Part shown: one piece after another, positions 35,713 to 44,565 of the stretch
How positions within the stretch are numbered: the first letter of the stretch is position 1
Layout of the letters: every line of letters begins with the position of its first letter
Assembly (NCBI RefSeq): GCF_040024445.1
Contig: NZ_CP157276.1
Coordinates: 3,658,001-3,722,000, forward strand
Length of the DNA: 64,000 nt
Origin: Prescottella soli
Lineage (GTDB): Bacteria > Actinomycetota > Actinomycetes > Mycobacteriales > Mycobacteriaceae
Direction of reading: 5' to 3'
Made by a program: the position numbers and the translations under genes
Notes under the pieces: model-generated
The model's input: the letters and a program-made list of their open reading frames with translations, nothing else
The model's database searches: none
Told to the model about the DNA's origin: nothing

Positions 35713-36267
35713 TCAGGCCTGCAGGCCGGCCTCGATCTCGAGGTTGATGGTGATCTTGTCGCCGACCACGGCGCCGCCACCCTCGAGCGGCATCTCGATG
35801 CTGATGCCGAAGTCCTTGCGGTTGATGGTGGTGGTGGCCTCGAAGCCGGCGACCGGGCCGTTGCCCATGCCCGGGTTGACGCCCAGGAACTCGAGCGCCA
35901 GCTCGACCGGCTTGGTCACACCGTGGAGCGTGAACTCGCCCTCGACGACGAAGTTGGAGCCGGCGGGACGCACTGCGGTGGAGACGAACTTGGCCGTCGG
36001 GAACTGCTCGACGTCGAAGAAGTCGGCCGACTTGATGTGGCCGTCACGCTGCTCGTTGTTGGTGTCGATGGACGCGACCTGGATCTCGGCGTGCACGGAC
36101 GGGGTGCCGTCCTCGGCGACGGTGATCGCACCGGTGAAGTCGTTGAACGTGCCACGGACCTTGCTCACCACGAGGTGCCGGACCACGAATCCGACGGTCG
36201 AGTGGGTGGGGTCGATGGCCCAGGTGCCGGCGGTCAGGTTCGGAAGGGCGGTGGTGGCGGTGGTCAT
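35713..36267 (-). CDS. YceI-family lipocalin-like protein
   Basis: 184 aa. The family opening TWAIDPTHSTVGFVVRHLV and the strand pattern KSADFFDVEQFPTAKF are clear. YceI proteins form a lipocalin-like barrel that binds polyisoprenoid or other hydrophobic molecules. No signal peptide is seen, so this one is cytosolic. ATG at 36267 with GGGAG before it. A TTGAA-AC-TTCAA dyad lies 23 bp upstream and may be a MarR-type operator. Confidence 0.88.
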   Translation of the reverse strand: MTTATTALPNLTAGTWAIDPTHSTVGFVVRHLVVSKVRGTFNDFTGAITVAEDGTPSVHAEIQVASIDTNNEQRDGHIKSADFFDVEQFPTAKFVSTAVRPAGSNFVVEGEFTLHGVTKPVELALEFLGVNPGMGNGPVAGFEATTTINRKDFGISIEMPLEGGGAVVGDKITINLEIEAGLQA

Positions 36268-36289
36268 GTGTGCTCCCGGAGGCAAGTAG

Positions 36290-36301
36290 TTGAAACTTCA
36301 A
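36290..36301. promoter_or_regulatory. Dyad upstream of the YceI gene
   Basis: TTGAAACTTCAA, arms TTGAA/TTCAA with a two-base centre, directly before the YceI gene. It has the size of a MarR-family site. No regulator gene is adjacent. Confidence 0.45.
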
Positions 36302-36573
36302 AGACTGTGGTTACAACGGTGGCAGCGGTTCAGGCATTCCGCAAGTGGATGTGATGCCGGTCACAGTTGCCCCCTCGGGGGCTTCGATGCAGGCCGGGAG
36401 GGTGTCGAGAAATTGTTCTTACCCTCGAGTAACTATCCGTGGTACGTTCGCCCTGTTTGGCTGCTATGTCCGTCGTCACTATCTGCGGACTGCCACGTAT
36501 TCGTTTCTGCTGCGCCGGATCTCGGCGCTGGTGGGGCGGTGGCGATCCGTGCTCTGAACGCGAGGAGAAGCCG
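36302..36573. other. Intergenic region between YceI and secreted-protein genes
   Basis: Divergent promoters of the two flanking genes should lie here. I see an AT-richer stretch at 36405-36440 that may hold the promoter of the secreted protein, but no consensus -35/-10 pair with proper spacing. No small gene is supported. Confidence 0.4.
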
Positions 36574-37179
36574 TTGTCGAAGAAGATTGCTGCTCGTGGT
36601 GCCGGCGCTGCCGTCGCACTGACCGGCGCACTGGCCCTGGCTCTGCCGGGTATCGCGTCCGCCGCCCCGGACACCGAGGTGCCCGCCCCGAAGATTTCCG
36701 CCAGTGTCGACGGCGACGTCATCGACATGACCGTCACTCAGACCAGCACCGACCAGGGCATCGTGTGTATGCCCATCGTCCTGAACGCGACCGACGCGCT
36801 GCCCCTCGCCGCGAAGCCGACCGACCAGTGGCCGGGCTTCGTCGACCTCCTCGGCAAGGTCTACTACATCGGAAACCCGACCACCGCCGCCACGCCGACG
36901 GTGAAGAGCACCACCGGGGGCGAAGCCAACACCGGTCTGCTCAAGCCGATCACGCCGGGCGCGTACGCCGTCGTCGGAGCGTGCATCGACGGTGCCGCGC
37001 AGGATGCGATCCTGTCCTACAGCTACCAGGTCGTCTTCTCCCCGGGCGGTTTCGGCAGCCTCGGCCAAGCGCTGGATCTGGGCAGCACCACGATGAGCAT
37101 GGAGGGCGGCAGCAGTGTCATCGCCAACATGCTGCTGAGTGGCGCCGGTAGCAGCACGCTGTCCGCAGCCATCAGCTGA
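36574..37179 (+). CDS. Secreted protein of unknown function
   Basis: 201 aa. A Sec signal peptide (SKKIAARGAGAAVALTG... to IASAAP) ends at about residue 29. The mature part has two cysteines (IVCMP and VGACIDG) that could form a disulphide, then a Gly/Ser-rich end. TTG at 36574 is selected because GAGGAG precedes it and the signal peptide then starts correctly. A second protein at 58365 has the same architecture, including the GAC motif and the FGS..LGS-type C-terminus. I do not recognise a described family. Confidence 0.72.
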   Translation: MSKKIAARGAGAAVALTGALALALPGIASAAPDTEVPAPKISASVDGDVIDMTVTQTSTDQGIVCMPIVLNATDALPLAAKPTDQWPGFVDLLGKVYYIGNPTTAATPTVKSTTGGEANTGLLKPITPGAYAVVGACIDGAAQDAILSYSYQVVFSPGGFGSLGQALDLGSTTMSMEGGSSVIANMLLSGAGSSTLSAAIS

Positions 37180-37188
37180 TTCGCCTGA

Positions 37189-37231
37189 CGCCGACCGGAA
37201 CGTGCTCGGGTGAGCCACGTTTCGGTCGGCG
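37189..37231. terminator. Terminator between the secreted protein and leuA
   Basis: Arms CGCCGACCGGAACGTG and CACGTTTCGGTCGGCG with one mismatch, 11-base loop, between two convergent genes. Confidence 0.78.
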
Positions 37232-37240
37232 CCGGTCTGC

Positions 37241-38944
37241 TCACTCCTGCACGGCTGTCGCCCTCGCCGTAGCGGCAAGCACTGCGCGCAACGCCGATGC
37301 GGTCACCGACTGGTCGAATCCGATCCCCCAGTGCTGGGCGCCGCCACTACGGCAGAGCGCGAACGTCGCGGCCCGCCCCGCGCTGCCCGCCCCCACGGAC
37401 TGCTGCACGAGCGAGAGCACCTCCACCGGCCGGCCGTGGTCGGCCAGGATCTTGGTGAGCGCCTCGACCGGCCCACCCGCGAAGGCCGCCCCGTCGATCG
37501 CGGCGCCGTCGAACTCGGCGCGAATCCGGAGATGGTCGCCGCCCTCCCGGTGCTCGATCGACCACTGACCCAGCTTGCCGTCGAAGCCGTACTCCGCGAA
37601 CATCAACTCCCACAGCTGTTCCGCCGTCACCTCGCCGCCGCCGTCGTCGGTGGCCCGCTGCACGCGTCGGGCGAAGTCGATCTGCACCGGCCGCGGCAGA
37701 TCGATGCCGTGCCCGGTCTGCAGCAGGTACGCGATCCCGCCCTTGCCGGACTGGCTGTTCACCCGGATCACGGCCTCGTAGTCGCGTCCCACGTCGCGTG
37801 GATCGATCGGCAGATACGGCACGTCCCACGGCGCCTGCCCCGGGTCGATCCCGGCCGCCGCGGCGGCCGCGTGGTGGTGCGCGAAGCCCTTCTTGATCGC
37901 GTCCTGGTGAGTGCCGGAGAACGCCGTGTACACCAGATCGCCGCCGTACGGATGCCGGGCGTGCACGTCGATCCTGTTGCAGTACTCCACCGTTCGCCGG
38001 ACCTCGTCGATGTCGGAGAAGTCGATCATCGGATCCACGCCCTGCGCGTGCAGATTGAGCGCGAGCGTCACCAGGTCGACGTTGCCGGTGCGTTCCCCGT
38101 TGCCGAAAAGGCATCCCTCGACGCGCTGCGCGCCGGCCAGTACCGCCAGTTCGGCGCACGCGACGCCGGTGCCGCGGTCGTTGTGCGGATGCACCGACAG
38201 GATCACGGACTCGCGGCGGGCCAGATGGCGGTGCATGTACTCGATCTGATCGGCGTACACGTTGGGTGTCGAAATCTCCACCGTCGCAGGCAGATTGTGG
38301 ATCACCGTCCGGTCGGGCGACGCGTCCCACAGTTCGGTGAGGCTGTCGCACACCCGCAGCACGTAGTCGGGTTCGGTCAGGTTGAACACCTCGGGGGAGA
38401 ACTCGAAGCGCACGCCCGACTGGGCATCGCCGCCGCGGGCGAGGTCCTGTGCGGCGTCGAAGATCAGGCGGTGCAGCGCGTCCCGATCGTGTCCGAGGAC
38501 CACCGAGCGCCACGTCGGGGCCGTCGCGGTGTACATGTGCAACACGACGTTCGGCAGGCCGCGCACCGACTCGAACGTGCGCTCGATGAGATCGGTTCGC
38601 GCTGCGGTGAACACGACGATGGTGACGTCGTCGGGCACCAGGTCCTGCTCGGCGAGGTCGCGGACGAAGTCGAAGTCCGTCTGGCTGGCCGACGGGTACC
38701 CGACCTCGATCTCCTTGTATCCCATGGCGATCATCAGCTCGAAGAACCTGCGCTTGCGGGCGGGGTCCATCGGTTCGGCGAGGGCCTGATTGCCGTCGCG
38801 CAGGTCCACCGGCACCCACAGTGGTGCGGTGGTGGTGCGGGCGGTGGGCCACGCGCGTTCGATGAGCGGGACGTCGACGCGCTCCGAATGCGGACGGTAG
38901 CGGTGGCTCGGCATGGACGACGGGCGTTGGCGATTCCAGTTCAC
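37241..38944 (-). CDS. leuA: 2-isopropylmalate synthase
   Basis: 567 aa, actinobacterial type II enzyme. The catalytic [11 protein letters not shown], the metal motif [11 protein letters not shown] and [11 protein letters not shown] are present, with a C-terminal leucine-sensing domain from about residue 440. It makes the first committed intermediate of leucine from 2-ketoisovalerate and acetyl-CoA. GTG at 38944 follows AGGAG. Upstream are a short leucine-containing leader peptide, a hairpin and a GntR operator, so both attenuation and repression are likely. Confidence 0.93.
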   Translation of the reverse strand: MNWNRQRPSSMPSHRYRPHSERVDVPLIERAWPTARTTTAPLWVPVDLRDGNQALAEPMDPARKRRFFELMIAMGYKEIEVGYPSASQTDFDFVRDLAEQDLVPDDVTIVVFTAARTDLIERTFESVRGLPNVVLHMYTATAPTWRSVVLGHDRDALHRLIFDAAQDLARGGDAQSGVRFEFSPEVFNLTEPDYVLRVCDSLTELWDASPDRTVIHNLPATVEISTPNVYADQIEYMHRHLARRESVILSVHPHNDRGTGVACAELAVLAGAQRVEGCLFGNGERTGNVDLVTLALNLHAQGVDPMIDFSDIDEVRRTVEYCNRIDVHARHPYGGDLVYTAFSGTHQDAIKKGFAHHHAAAAAAGIDPGQAPWDVPYLPIDPRDVGRDYEAVIRVNSQSGKGGIAYLLQTGHGIDLPRPVQIDFARRVQRATDDGGGEVTAEQLWELMFAEYGFDGKLGQWSIEHREGGDHLRIRAEFDGAAIDGAAFAGGPVEALTKILADHGRPVEVLSLVQQSVGAGSAGRAATFALCRSGGAQHWGIGFDQSVTASALRAVLAATARATAVQE

Positions 38945-38975
38945 GGCGGATGCTCCTGTGCGGATCGAAGTGGTC

Positions 38976-39012
38976 GACCGGCACGGCGGAACCCCGCGGC
39001 GGGGTGCCGGTC
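38976..39012 (-). terminator. leuA attenuator hairpin
   Basis: GACCGGCAC (38976-38984) pairs with GTGCCGGTC (39004-39012), with an inner ACCCCGC/GCGGGGT stem. It lies between the leader peptide stop (39016) and the leuA start. Part of it can pair alternatively with the end of the leader coding sequence, as expected for an attenuator. Confidence 0.6.
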
Positions 39013-39015
39013 CGG

Positions 39016-39060
39016 TCAGACCCCGCCGCGGCGGCCGAGAAGCAGTCCGCGATGCGTCAT
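39016..39060 (-). CDS. leuA leader peptide, probably leaderless
   Basis: Fourteen residues, [14 protein letters not shown], with three consecutive leucine codons (CTG CTT CTC). It ends four bases before a hairpin and 72 bases before leuA. Leucine attenuation by such peptides is described for Actinobacteria. No ribosome site precedes it; the -10 TAGCTT ends seven bases before the ATG, so transcription should start at or next to the A of ATG. Confidence 0.65.
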   Translation of the reverse strand: MTHRGLLLGRRGGV

Positions 39061-39067
39061 GTTCGCT

Positions 39068-39096
39068 AAGCTAGAGCAAAACAACTTGTCTGACAA
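39068..39096 (-). promoter_or_regulatory. leuA promoter with overlapping GntR operator
   Basis: On the minus strand, -35 TTGTCA (39091-39096), 17-bp spacer, -10 TAGCTT (39068-39073). The perfect palindrome TTGTCTGACAA (39086-39096) covers the -35 box and is a typical FadR/GntR-family site. It lies 14 bp before the divergent GntR gene, so that protein probably represses leuA and itself. Confidence 0.65.
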
Positions 39097-39110
39097 CCTG
39101 AGGAGTTCGA

Positions 39111-39794
39111 TTGACTGCCGCGCTCACCCGGAACCTGCTGGCCGATCAGGTTGCCGACCAGCTGCGCCGCCGCCTGCAGGCAGGCGAGTGGGAGATCGGG
39201 TCGAAGCTGCCGGGCGAGACCACCCTCGCGACGGAACTGGGGGTCGGACGGTCGACGATCCGGGAGGCGCTGCGGATGCTCGCGGGCCAAGGCATGTTGC
39301 GGGCGCGTCAGGGTGCCGGCGTGTTCGTCGACCGCACCGAACCCGAGGTCGACGGCTGGGAGGGCGTGCTCCAGCGCGAAGCCATTGCGGCCGTCGTCGA
39401 GGTCCGCGCCGCGATCGAGATCGAGGCCGCGCGGCTGGCGGCCCTGCGCGCCACCGACGCCGACGTCGCCGCGATGCGACGCGCCCTCGAACTGCGTGCG
39501 GACGCGGCCGACGCCCCGGACCGCGAGTTCGTCGAGGCCGACATCGCCGTGCACCGGTCGGTCGTCGCAGCCGCGCACAACCCCGTGCTGTCCGAACTGT
39601 TCGAGACGTTCGTGCCGCGACTGGCGGACGCGATGACCGAGATGATCGCCCTCCTCGGCCTGCGGCACCGGGACACCGAACCCGACGCCGACGAGCACGC
39701 CGCCCTCGTGGACGCGATCGCGGCCGGCGACGTCGACGAGGCGGCCCGCGTCAGCCGCGCGCACCTCGAGGGAATGGCCGCCGACCTGGGGTGA
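39111..39794 (+). CDS. GntR/FadR-family regulator (FCD domain)
   Basis: 227 aa. Winged helix at residues 10-75 (LATELGVGRSTIREALRML), then the all-helical FCD ligand domain with the metal-binding His residues in ADIAVHRSVVAAAHN. TTG at 39111 follows AGGAG. It is divergent from leuA and the operator TTGTCTGACAA lies between them. FCD regulators bind small carboxylates; a leucine-pathway acid would fit, but this is inference. Confidence 0.87.
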   Translation: MTAALTRNLLADQVADQLRRRLQAGEWEIGSKLPGETTLATELGVGRSTIREALRMLAGQGMLRARQGAGVFVDRTEPEVDGWEGVLQREAIAAVVEVRAAIEIEAARLAALRATDADVAAMRRALELRADAADAPDREFVEADIAVHRSVVAAAHNPVLSELFETFVPRLADAMTEMIALLGLRHRDTEPDADEHAALVDAIAAGDVDEAARVSRAHLEGMAADLG

Positions 39795-39806
39795 CGCCGA
39801 TTGCGG

Positions 39807-40982
39807 TCACTCCGGACGTGACGGCGGGCGGTGCTCCGGCTCTGCTGTCGGGCTCTCGAGCCGGACCTCGATCGGGTCGGCGACGGCGTGCCGCTCCTGC
39901 AGTGCAGCCGTCTCCCGGTGCTCGAGTTCGACATCGAACTCGAGGTCGCCGTGCTGGCGGCCCCGGAACAGGAAGAGGAAGACGATCCAGCCGACGATCG
40001 CGACGAGGATGAAACTCACCCCGCGGTAGACGAACGCGGCCGCCACCGCCTGCGACGCGCTGATGCTCGCGGCCGTCGTCAGCGCCGCGATCAGCGTCGC
40101 GTCGACGTACACCAGGCCACCCGGCGCGCCCGGGATCGTCGCGACCGCCTTACCCGCCGCGAACGCGATGAGCAGGCCAGCGAGCAGCGGATCGGCCCCG
40201 ATCGCGAAACACGCCGCGCCCAGGCAGACCACGTCGGCCACCCGGTGCACCGTCGACCAGGCGAGCGAGACCGCCGCGTCGCGCTTGCCGAGCTGCACCG
40301 AGTCGAGCTGGTCGATCGTGGTCCGGACGGCGTCCATGCCGGTCTCCGGCGGCTTGCGCAGCACCCGGTTCACGCGAGTCAGCACCCAGCGCGCCGCGCG
40401 CTCGATCGACTCGGGATGCGCCGACACGTAGCGGCCGGCGTACACCAGCGCGATCAACCCGGCCACCGAGAACAGCAGCGTGAACGGGCTCACCGATCCA
40501 CCGACCAGCAGCGCACCGGCCACACCGATCGCCGCCAGCCCCGCGGCCGCGATCACTCCGGAGATCGCGAGCTGCCACGACGCCACCACCGGGGTGGCGC
40601 CCCAACGGCGGGTCTCCCGGTACGTGAAGGCCGTCGAGAACACCTGACCGGCGGGCAGCGTCAACGCCATCGCCGTCGATCCGTAGATCACCGAGAGCGA
40701 CTTGCCCTGACCGACCGACACGCCACCGGCGTGCAGCAACTGCTTCTGGACGCGGCCGTAGCCGCTCAACGAGACCGCCTGCGCCGCGATGCACACCGCC
40801 ACCCAGCCCCAGTGGATCTCCGTCAGCGCCAGCCACGACTCGTGCAGCCGCGGCCACAGGTAGATGCCCTCGCCGACCAACAGGGCCACCAGCAGCGCAC
40901 CGGCGGCCCACTTGAGCCACCAGAAACGACCGCGCGGCCGATCTGGGTCGCCGACTCGTGGGTCGGGCTCCGGCTGTGCCAC
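39807..40982 (-). CDS. Flippase-like membrane protein (LPG synthase TM region family)
   Basis: 391 aa with about eight membrane segments, of the family resembling the N-terminal half of MprF (UPF0104). Conserved SLSVIYGSTAMALTLPAGQ and GAPGGLVYVDA are typical. The C-terminal 60 residues are charged and cytosolic. GTG at 40982 avoids overlap with the cyclase gene. Related proteins flip lipids across the membrane. It may be transcribed with the adenylate cyclase 28 bp upstream. Confidence 0.8.
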   Translation of the reverse strand: MAQPEPDPRVGDPDRPRGRFWWLKWAAGALLVALLVGEGIYLWPRLHESWLALTEIHWGWVAVCIAAQAVSLSGYGRVQKQLLHAGGVSVGQGKSLSVIYGSTAMALTLPAGQVFSTAFTYRETRRWGATPVVASWQLAISGVIAAAGLAAIGVAGALLVGGSVSPFTLLFSVAGLIALVYAGRYVSAHPESIERAARWVLTRVNRVLRKPPETGMDAVRTTIDQLDSVQLGKRDAAVSLAWSTVHRVADVVCLGAACFAIGADPLLAGLLIAFAAGKAVATIPGAPGGLVYVDATLIAALTTAASISASQAVAAAFVYRGVSFILVAIVGWIVFLFLFRGRQHGDLEFDVELEHRETAALQERHAVADPIEVRLESPTAEPEHRPPSRPE

Positions 40983-41010
40983 GAGCCCAGGGTAACCAAG
41001 ATTGTTCACG

Positions 41011-42570
41011 TCACTCCGGATACAACACCGGCCAGGCGAGGTGGGTGTTGCGGCGCCGACCCCGCAGCTGGACCTGCTCGCCCAGCTCCCAGTGCGCCTG
41101 CTCCTCGTCGTCGGCGAAGTACAGCGCACTCGTCGACGCCAGGACCCGGCTCGGCCGCAGCTTCGCAAGCTCCGTCAGCCGCGACGCCTCGTTCACTGGG
41201 TCGCCGATCACGGTGTACTCGAACCGCTCGGCCGCGCCGATATTGCCCGCGACCGCCAGACCCGCCGACACCCCGATGCCGATGTCCAGGCCGGTGATCT
41301 CGTTGAGCGCGAAACGCAGCTCCCGCGCCGCCGCCAACGCGGCCGTCGGCGCGTCCGGACGATCCAACGGAGCACCGAAGATCGCGAGCGCCGCGTCGCC
41401 CATGAATTTGTTGACGAATCCGTGGTGCCGGTCGACGACGTCGACGACCACCCGGAAGAACTCGTTGAGCAACTCGACGACCTCACTCGGTGGGCGCTCC
41501 GCCGCCGCGCCGGTGGAGCCGACCATGTCGACGAACAGCACCGCGACGAACCGCGTCTCGCCGCCCAGCTCCGTGCCGAACTGCAGCGCCCGACGGGCGA
41601 CGTCCTGGCCGACGTGCTGGCCGAACAGCTCGCGCAGCAGCTTCCGCTCGTCGGACTCGCGCATCATCCGGTTGAAGCCGACCTGCAGGCGGCCTATCTC
41701 GGAGCCGTCGAACACCTCGACGCGCACGTCCGTCTCGCCGCGCTGCGCCCGCTCGATCGCGCGCCGCAGCTGCCGGATGGGGTCGGAGATCTGGCTCGCG
41801 GTCAGCATCGACAGCGCGAACGCCTGCCCGATCGCCATGATCGACAGGAGCAGAATCGCCCAGGCGAGCGCGCTGGGCGCGAACTCGAGGTCGGTGGTGA
41901 GCTGCGTGACGCACAGCAGGATGATGCCGATGACCGGCATCAACGTGCCCAGGCCCCACGTCATCGCCATGCGGGTGCCGACGCCGGGCGCCATCGTCCG
42001 GTCGAACTGGCCCTCGCTCAGGGCCTGCGCCGCGACCGGGCGCAGGATCCGCTCGCCGAGCATGTACGTGAACCCGAACGTCGTCGTGGCGGCCATGCCG
42101 ACCGTCACCACCACCGCGATCGCCAGCTCGGGCATCTCCTCGGCCGTGAGGAGCACGAAGATCACGCCACCCAGGAACCACAGGATCAGGTGGACGATCG
42201 CCTGTCGCAGCGGTGCGTGCAGCGCCGCCATCTGCTCGGCCCGGGTCGGTGGGCCGCCCCGCAGCTGCCAGCGGATCACCGAACGCAGCATCATCGCCGC
42301 GGCCGTGAGGCTGACGACGCCGGCGAAGACGAGGTACACGCTGAAGACGGCGAAGTTGCGGACGTGGTCGTTGATGATGTCCGCCGACTCCGGAATCGGG
42401 ATCCCGTAGCGGACGAACGCGAAGACCAGCACGGCGCCGAGCAGGTTCGCCCCGAGCATCGAGAGCATGTAGAGAGGCCAACGACTGCGAATCGTCAGCG
42501 CCACTGCTCGGTACGATGCCCACACGACCTCATAATTTAGCGGGACATCCTTCGCAGCTCGGCAGCGCAC
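41011..42570 (-). CDS. Membrane-bound class III adenylate cyclase with HAMP domain
   Basis: 519 aa: six membrane helices (residues about 30-265), a HAMP linker (SQISDPIRQLRRAIERAQRG), then a class III cyclase domain. Metal Asp residues are in FVDMVGST and KFMGDAALAIFG; the Lys in NKFMGD and Asp in VIGDPVNEASRL favour ATP as substrate. It is of the Rv1318c-Rv1320c type of mycobacteria. The start is uncertain: ATG at 42570 is used, but a GTG about 15 codons later is possible. Confidence 0.87.
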   Translation of the reverse strand: MRCRAAKDVPLNYEVVWASYRAVALTIRSRWPLYMLSMLGANLLGAVLVFAFVRYGIPIPESADIINDHVRNFAVFSVYLVFAGVVSLTAAAMMLRSVIRWQLRGGPPTRAEQMAALHAPLRQAIVHLILWFLGGVIFVLLTAEEMPELAIAVVVTVGMAATTTFGFTYMLGERILRPVAAQALSEGQFDRTMAPGVGTRMAMTWGLGTLMPVIGIILLCVTQLTTDLEFAPSALAWAILLLSIMAIGQAFALSMLTASQISDPIRQLRRAIERAQRGETDVRVEVFDGSEIGRLQVGFNRMMRESDERKLLRELFGQHVGQDVARRALQFGTELGGETRFVAVLFVDMVGSTGAAAERPPSEVVELLNEFFRVVVDVVDRHHGFVNKFMGDAALAIFGAPLDRPDAPTAALAAARELRFALNEITGLDIGIGVSAGLAVAGNIGAAERFEYTVIGDPVNEASRLTELAKLRPSRVLASTSALYFADDEEQAHWELGEQVQLRGRRRNTHLAWPVLYPE

Positions 42571-42634
42571 ATGCTTGCCGCGCCCGGCGGACGTTTCTCC
42601 GCCGCGGACGGTCCTGCGCCGTTAGGCTCGCGCA

Positions 42635-43867
42635 GTGGGCGACAACGAACCGGGCGACGCTCCCGCACAGGCGAAAACGCAGAAATCGTCCGACACGGAA
42701 CCCGAGCGGCCCGCGTCGGCGTCCGTGCATCCACTCGTGCGCGTCGGCGCCGCCTGGACGTGGCGCCTGCTGGTGCTCTTCGCCGGACTGCTCGCGCTCG
42801 GATACGTCGTCACCAAGCTCTATGCGGTCGTCATCCCCGTGGCGCTGGCGCTGCTGCTGGCCGCGCTGCTCACCCCGTCCGTCAACTGGATAAACCGGCG
42901 CGGGGTGCCGCGGTCCGCCGCCGTGATCATCACCGTCGTCGGCACGATGGGCATCGTCGGCGCGATCCTGTCGTTCGTCGTGGAACAGTTCGTCGAGGGC
43001 ATACCCGGGCTGACCGACCAGTTCACCACCAGCGTCAACAAGGCCCAGGGATGGCTCACCGAGGGGCCGCTGCACTTCAGCCAGGACCAGATCCGGCACG
43101 CCGGCGACAACGTCGTCAAGGCCCTCCAGTCCAACCAGGAGGCGCTCACCAGCGGGGCGCTGACCACCGCCACCGTCGTCGGCGAGATCTTCGCCGGGGC
43201 CTTCCTTACCCTCTTCACCCTCGTGTTCTTCCTCTACGGCGGTGACCAGGTCTGGGAGTTCGTGACGCGGATCGTCCCGAAGACCACCCGCACCCGGGTT
43301 CGGGTCGCCGGCCGACAGGGCTTCAGCACCCTCGTCGGCTACACCCGCGCGACGGTCGCGGTGGCCGCGGCCGACGCGATCGGCATCGGCGCCGGCCTCG
43401 CGATCCTCGGCGTGCCGCTGGCCCTGCCGCTCGCCTCGCTCGTCTTCATCGGCGCGTTCATCCCCATCGTCGGCGCCTTCGTCACCGGGTTCCTCGCGGT
43501 CCTCGTCGCCCTCGTGACCAAGGGCCTGCTGACCGCGCTGATCGTGCTCGGCATCATCGTCGGCATCATGCAGCTCGAAGGACACGTGCTGCAGCCGCTG
43601 CTGCTCGGACGTGCGGTCCGGCTGCACCCGCTCGCGGTGGTCCTCGCGATCACCACCGGCATCGTCCTCGCCGGCATCGTCGGCGGACTGCTGGCCGTGC
43701 CGATCGTCGCGTTCCTCAACACCGCCATCCGCTCCCTCTGCGCGGAGGATCAGGAGGAGGCCTACGAGTCGCTCGCCGACGTCGACCCATCCGTCCCGAT
43801 GTTCCCCGCGACACCCGACGAACCCGCCGACCGGCCCGACGGCAAATCGGACCGACCGCGCGACTGA
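42635..43867 (+). CDS. AI-2E family membrane protein (Rv0205-like)
   Basis: 410 aa with about eight membrane helices. The long periplasmic loop between helices 3 and 4 and the C-terminal LEGHVLQPLLLGRAVRLHPL are typical of the AI-2E family, which includes transporters of small signals and ions. GTG at 42635. An acidic cytosolic tail ends it. In M. tuberculosis the homologue Rv0205 is also next to mmpL3. A DUF1707 gene follows after 14 bp. Substrate unknown. Confidence 0.85.
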   Translation: MGDNEPGDAPAQAKTQKSSDTEPERPASASVHPLVRVGAAWTWRLLVLFAGLLALGYVVTKLYAVVIPVALALLLAALLTPSVNWINRRGVPRSAAVIITVVGTMGIVGAILSFVVEQFVEGIPGLTDQFTTSVNKAQGWLTEGPLHFSQDQIRHAGDNVVKALQSNQEALTSGALTTATVVGEIFAGAFLTLFTLVFFLYGGDQVWEFVTRIVPKTTRTRVRVAGRQGFSTLVGYTRATVAVAAADAIGIGAGLAILGVPLALPLASLVFIGAFIPIVGAFVTGFLAVLVALVTKGLLTALIVLGIIVGIMQLEGHVLQPLLLGRAVRLHPLAVVLAITTGIVLAGIVGGLLAVPIVAFLNTAIRSLCAEDQEEAYESLADVDPSVPMFPATPDEPADRPDGKSDRPRD

Positions 43868-43881
43868 CTACTCTTGCCCGC

Positions 43882-44562
43882 ATGGAGGCGAGAGATCTGC
43901 GGGTGTCCGATGCCGAGCGCGAGCACGTCGGCAAACTGCTTCAGCGAGCGGTGGGGCAGGGCATGCTCTCGCTCGGCGAGTTCACCGAACGAATGGACAC
44001 CGCGCTCGCGGCGAAGACCCGCGGCGAGCTCAACGCCGTCCTCGTGGATCTGCCGGGAATGCAGATCGACCCGACCTACACGAACGGGGTCCACCCGCCG
44101 GCCGTCCCCGCATCGCCCGCTCCGGCCGTCGGGTCGCCGGCCGTGGGCGCGCCCGGTGCCGCGGCGCCGGTGACCGGCGGTCATCCCGGGCAGCATCCTC
44201 TCGTCATCCGCGGGCGCATGTCGACGATCACCCGCAAGGGCCGCTGGAACGTGCCGCCGGCGCTGCACCTCGACACGCGGATGGGCAGCTCGACCCTGGA
44301 CTTCACCGAAGCTGTGATGCAGACCCAGGTGGTCCACCTGACCATCGACGACTCCTGTGGATCCGTCTCGCTCGTTCTCCCGCCGGAAGCGACGGCGGAC
44401 CTCAACGACGTCGACACCGTCGCCGGCTCCGTGTCGAACAAGGTCCGCACCGGCCCGCCCTACGGCCCGATGCACCTCGTCGTCCGTGGCCGCGTGCGCT
44501 TCGGATCGATCACCGCGCGATACCCGTACGGCACGACCCTGCGCAGGATGCTCGGCAGCTGA
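43882..44562 (+). CDS. DUF1707 / LiaF-like protein
   Basis: 226 aa. The N-terminal DUF1707 domain (LRVSDAEREHVGKLLQRAVG...LSLGEFTERMDTA, residues 5-60) is clear, then a Pro/Ala-rich linker (95-115) and a beta-rich C-terminal domain similar to the cell-wall-stress protein LiaF. No membrane helix. It probably forms an operon with the AI-2E gene, and its stop lies 3 bp from the convergent mmpL3 stop. Confidence 0.8.
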   Translation: MEARDLRVSDAEREHVGKLLQRAVGQGMLSLGEFTERMDTALAAKTRGELNAVLVDLPGMQIDPTYTNGVHPPAVPASPAPAVGSPAVGAPGAAAPVTGGHPGQHPLVIRGRMSTITRKGRWNVPPALHLDTRMGSSTLDFTEAVMQTQVVHLTIDDSCGSVSLVLPPEATADLNDVDTVAGSVSNKVRTGPPYGPMHLVVRGRVRFGSITARYPYGTTLRRMLGS

Positions 44563-44565
44563 CGA

